Assembly: GCA_018242605.1 (NCBI GenBank)
Contig: JAFEBP010000005.1
Location: forward strand, 706,861 to 770,860
Length of the DNA stretch: 64,000 nt
Source of the DNA: Planctomycetota bacterium
Lineage (GTDB): Bacteria > Planctomycetota > Phycisphaerae > Phycisphaerales > UBA1924
Reading direction: 5' to 3'
A program made the position numbers and the translations under genes. The notes beneath the pieces are model-generated. The model was not told the DNA's origin and made no database searches. It saw only the letters and a program-made list of their open reading frames with translations. Positions 61,355-64,000 of this stretch are shown one piece after another. The stretch's first letter is position 1, and every line of letters starts with the position of its first letter.

Positions 61355-64000
61355 TCAACACCCCGCCTGCCAGCGGAGGAAGAAGTACGCGACATCGCTG
61401 CCGTCAACTCCGCCGTCGGCATTGACGTCCGCCGCGGGGTCACCGGCGCCCCAGGCCGCGAAAAAATCCTGCACATCGACACCGTCGACCCCGCCGTCCT
61501 GGTTGAAGTCTCCGACGCACACGGTTCCGCAAGCGGTGGAAGCGGGTTGGCGGTACACAACGTCGAGTGCGCTCTTGAAGCCGAACTGAGTGGGATTCTG
61601 CATAAAGGTCAACGCACCGGTCGCAAGATCGATCGCGACGGTGTGAAAGGCCGGGTAGGAGTCGTTACCCGAAATGACTTCGCCCGGCTCGCCCTGGACC
61701 CATGAAACGCTTGCCGCTTCGAACGGGTACACGTGCGAAATCTGGAATGTGGGGGCCAATGAGCCACCCACCGACCAGAAGCCCCCGGACCCTGCTTCTC
61801 CCGCGAAGAGCGGGTCTACTTCGCGGATCGTACCGGTCGCGGGATCAAACACGGAGACGGCGTACACGCGTGCCCTGTCAGCGAACTGCAGGCCGGCGGG
61901 ATGATCGAACTCGGAGTTATGCAGCACCGCGAGTGTGCCATCACACAAGGGCGCGATGGTCCACACCCTCTGAGCCAGCAGCGTTCCGTAATCGGGATTC
62001 GTGTAGACCGGATGAGGAATGGCTAGCGGAGTGCCGGAGTTCGGTGGCAACTGCGGACCTCTTGCTCCGGGATAGCGGATGACAGATTCGTGATTGCAGT
62101 ACAAAATATCACCGGCGCCGTCAACAAACACCTCGCCCAGGCGAGCCTCATCGAATGAACGAGGGACTTCGGCGACGACAGACACATCGCCGCTCGTGGG
62201 CACCAGTCGCAGGAGCGCATCCGACGTTGCGCCCGCGGCGGTGGCTCTCGCGTAAATAATCACGTCTCCCGTGGATGCTTGGAACGCGCCGTCGACCAGT
62301 TCGCACTGCTGGGGGAGGTTCCTCGCAAAGGCATTCGCCTGAGCAAACTGGCCGAATGCCAGCGTGTCTGGATTGAAGAGCGTGAGGGGCTCACCGAAAA
62401 GCCAGAGATCGCCGGTATCGGAGGCCGCGATGCCGGTCCATGATCCACCGGAGGTAAGGAAGTCGCGTGGGGAGGAATCCACGCCCCGTTCGATGATCGT
62501 AATAGGCGCGCCGAAGAACCGGTTGGCACTGAGCACGTACGGACCACCAGGCACGGGCGGCGTATTGATCAGCACCAGGCCACCCACAGATCGACCGCAG
62601 GCGGGGGTGAGTCGGCCGATCGTCAGCGTGTTGTGGGACGCGTCAATGAGATCGGGCTGTATTCCTACTTGAAACTCGGTGGAACCGCCCGAAGAAAGCA
62701 CGCGAGTAAAGGTCACCGCGTTGGTGTTTGAGTCATACGCGGCGCCGTTGTTGGGCGGGGTCGAAACCGTCCAACCGGCCGGGAGCGGTATCGAGATATC
62801 TCCGAGATCCAACTGCGTGGCAAGCTTGTTTGTAAAGTTGACGGAGAGCAGGAGATTGGGAGTGCCGCGCACTGGCTGGATCGTGTTGCCGCCCGGGGAA
62901 GGAACAGACGGAGTTCCGATGACGCCGGGCTGCAGATTTGACGCGTAGAGAGACGCCTCCAACGCCGGCGCCACGACGATCGTCTGAGGGGGTGATGAGA
63001 CGCCCAAGGTCGCACCGCACGCGTCGAGAGCAAAGATCTGCAGGCCTTGTCCCAACGCCGTTGCCGGAAACGAAGGATCGAAGCAGTCGATTATCCTGGT
63101 GGTGACGACGACCGACCTCGACTGCCCCGCCGCGAGGCTCGCGGTCCACCGCATCTGCCCACCCTGGTTGAACAGTTCGCAGACGGTGGCGCCACCACAG
63201 TCTTGAATGGCATCGAACACTGCCATCCGGCCCGGGGTGATGCTCGAGCCCGACGTCGACAGAGTAACGACCGGGACTGCGATTGATCCGGGGTTGGCGA
63301 CTGTAATCGTGTGCGTAATGAGGTCCCCTGCTCGGAGCGGGAGCGGAACAGCAGGGACCGAAGTCACTGTGACCGTGACCGGAGTGGGCGGCCTCGCATT
63401 CACCTGTGTCGATTGGGACGCCGTGCGCTGAGATACGCCGGTCGCGGTCACCGCGACCTGGAGTGACTGCGGACCCGTGAAGCAGCCGGTAGTCAGGTTG
63501 GCCGTCAGGTTGACGCTTGCGCCGGGCGCCAGGGTGGGGAGGTTCCAACGGACCGACGCCGGGTTCGAGGGCAACTGAGCTCCCCCGTTGGACGCGCTCA
63601 CAAACGAGAAGGTCTGGGAGGTCCAGGTCAGGGTCACGACGACCGCGCTGGCCGCGGTCTGGCCCATGTTGGTCACCGTGATCGGCACGGCGATCGCATC
63701 TCCCACCGTCACTGGAGAGGGGGCGTTGATCGCGGGGCGGGGGTCGGGCTGTGTGGGAACGCAGGACGAGTTCACGCACGAGGCGCCGGCGACCCATACG
63801 CCCGCGCAGTTCGCCTGCGTGGTCACTGAGCAGTTGTTATTGACGCAGCAGGAGCCCAGCGGTTCGTAGCCGCTGGAGCAGCAGGCGGGCATCCCGGTCC
63901 ACCGGACGGCGGATGTGCCGTCAAGAATCTCGACGGTGGCGGTGCCGCCGCCGGAAGACGCGACCCTTGCGTGAATCCCGACAATATTGACATTGTCCAG
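61355..64000 (-). CDS. Large surface protein with GC-type dockerin (5' partial at right edge)
   Basis: The frame is open to the right edge, so the 882 visible residues are the C-terminal part; the internal Met at 63892 is not the start. From the N-terminal side: a Cys-rich region (CCSSGYEPLGSCCVNNNCSV), then CARDB-like or BACON-like beta-sandwich repeats (VGDAIAVPITVTNMGQTAAS, RAGDLITHTITVANPGSIAV, LLLSVNFTNKLATQLDLG), then a propeller-like part (YTNPDYGTLLAQRVWTIAPL, GTLAVLHNSEFDH). It ends with FNQDGGVDGVDVQDFFAAW and VNADGGVDGSDVAYFFLRW and a final Cys, the GC-type dockerin. Secreted; ligand unknown. Confidence 0.88.
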   Translation of the reverse strand: MDNVNIVGIHARVASSGGGTATVEILDGTSAVRWTGMPACCSSGYEPLGSCCVNNNCSVTTQANCAGVWVAGASCVNSSCVPTQPDPRPAINAPSPVTVGDAIAVPITVTNMGQTAASAVVVTLTWTSQTFSFVSASNGGAQLPSNPASVRWNLPTLAPGASVNLTANLTTGCFTGPQSLQVAVTATGVSQRTASQSTQVNARPPTPVTVTVTSVPAVPLPLRAGDLITHTITVANPGSIAVPVVTLSTSGSSITPGRMAVFDAIQDCGGATVCELFNQGGQMRWTASLAAGQSRSVVVTTRIIDCFDPSFPATALGQGLQIFALDACGATLGVSSPPQTIVVAPALEASLYASNLQPGVIGTPSVPSPGGNTIQPVRGTPNLLLSVNFTNKLATQLDLGDISIPLPAGWTVSTPPNNGAAYDSNTNAVTFTRVLSSGGSTEFQVGIQPDLIDASHNTLTIGRLTPACGRSVGGLVLINTPPVPGGPYVLSANRFFGAPITIIERGVDSSPRDFLTSGGSWTGIAASDTGDLWLFGEPLTLFNPDTLAFGQFAQANAFARNLPQQCELVDGAFQASTGDVIIYARATAAGATSDALLRLVPTSGDVSVVAEVPRSFDEARLGEVFVDGAGDILYCNHESVIRYPGARGPQLPPNSGTPLAIPHPVYTNPDYGTLLAQRVWTIAPLCDGTLAVLHNSEFDHPAGLQFADRARVYAVSVFDPATGTIREVDPLFAGEAGSGGFWSVGGSLAPTFQISHVYPFEAASVSWVQGEPGEVISGNDSYPAFHTVAIDLATGALTFMQNPTQFGFKSALDVVYRQPASTACGTVCVGDFNQDGGVDGVDVQDFFAAWGAGDPAADVNADGGVDGSDVAYFFLRWQAGC

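Noticed and set aside
1..64000. Mobile elements, prophage, tRNA or rRNA genes
   Set aside because: No transposase, integrase, terminal repeats, tRNA cloverleaf or rRNA segment was seen on either strand. A tRNAscan-SE or Infernal run would be decisive.

Overview
The window looks like a chromosomal segment of a planctomycete of the Phycisphaerae/Phycisphaerales type. This is inferred from gene content, not from a marker tree. The evidence is: high-GC DNA with GTG and TTG starts; two pseudopilin-like genes with the FTLIELLV signature and a C-terminal DG motif; secreted proteins ending in the GC-type dockerin (two EF-hand-like DG(G)VDGxDV repeats and a final Cys); a PEP-CTERM-like tail; and MoxR/DUF58/vWA clusters with very large periplasmic partners. 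I see no phage, insertion sequence, CRISPR array, tRNA or rRNA gene. Coding density is high and start/stop overlaps (ATGA, GTGA, TTGA) are common, so many genes are translationally coupled.

Layout. 1-6302 (+): the end of one amidohydrolase, a second amidohydrolase-like protein, a discoidin-containing six-hairpin glycosidase and a GH1 beta-glucosidase. 6307-7836 (-): a PAS-GAF-REC signalling protein. 8333-9460 (+): a tandem thioredoxin-fold secreted protein. 9503-19001 (+): a MoxR ATPase, DUF58, two BatA/BatB-like vWA proteins and three membrane or periplasmic partners. 19254-28545 (+): a second, tightly coupled cluster led by a membrane-anchored vWA protein, followed by four proteins I cannot assign and a small tRNA-binding protein. 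28555-30148 (-): a Tat-exported superoxide dismutase and a pseudopilin. 30149-30848 is non-coding and carries three spaced copies of a repeat. 30849-32123 is a Gly-rich periplasmic protein with a clear terminator.

32325-40258 (+): a Cys-rich small exported protein, an ABC/MFP efflux system (adaptor, ATPase, two FtsX-type permeases), an exported Cys-rich protein, def, fmt and a small HExxH protein. 40260-42359 (-): an M50 protease, rplT, rpmI and a rhodanese-like lipoprotein. 42535-50666 (+): a stand-alone DsbD N-domain protein, a redoxin, a long RseP, an alpha/beta hydrolase, an orphan nuoE and a BNR-type beta-propeller ending in a GC-type dockerin. 50688-52918 (-): trmB-queC-queE. 53191-55483 (+): an exported protein, an ECF sigma factor and a membrane protein that may be its anti-sigma factor.

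55507-60120 (-) holds the most interesting unit. A cobalamin riboswitch, with a plausible promoter, precedes a PEP-CTERM-like surface protein, a secreted beta-propeller and a pseudopilin, followed by a trypsin-like protease. I read this as a candidate planctomycete surface system for capturing vitamin B12. The window ends with a glycosylasparaginase-type hydrolase (-) and the C-terminal part of a large GC-dockerin protein that runs off the right edge (-).
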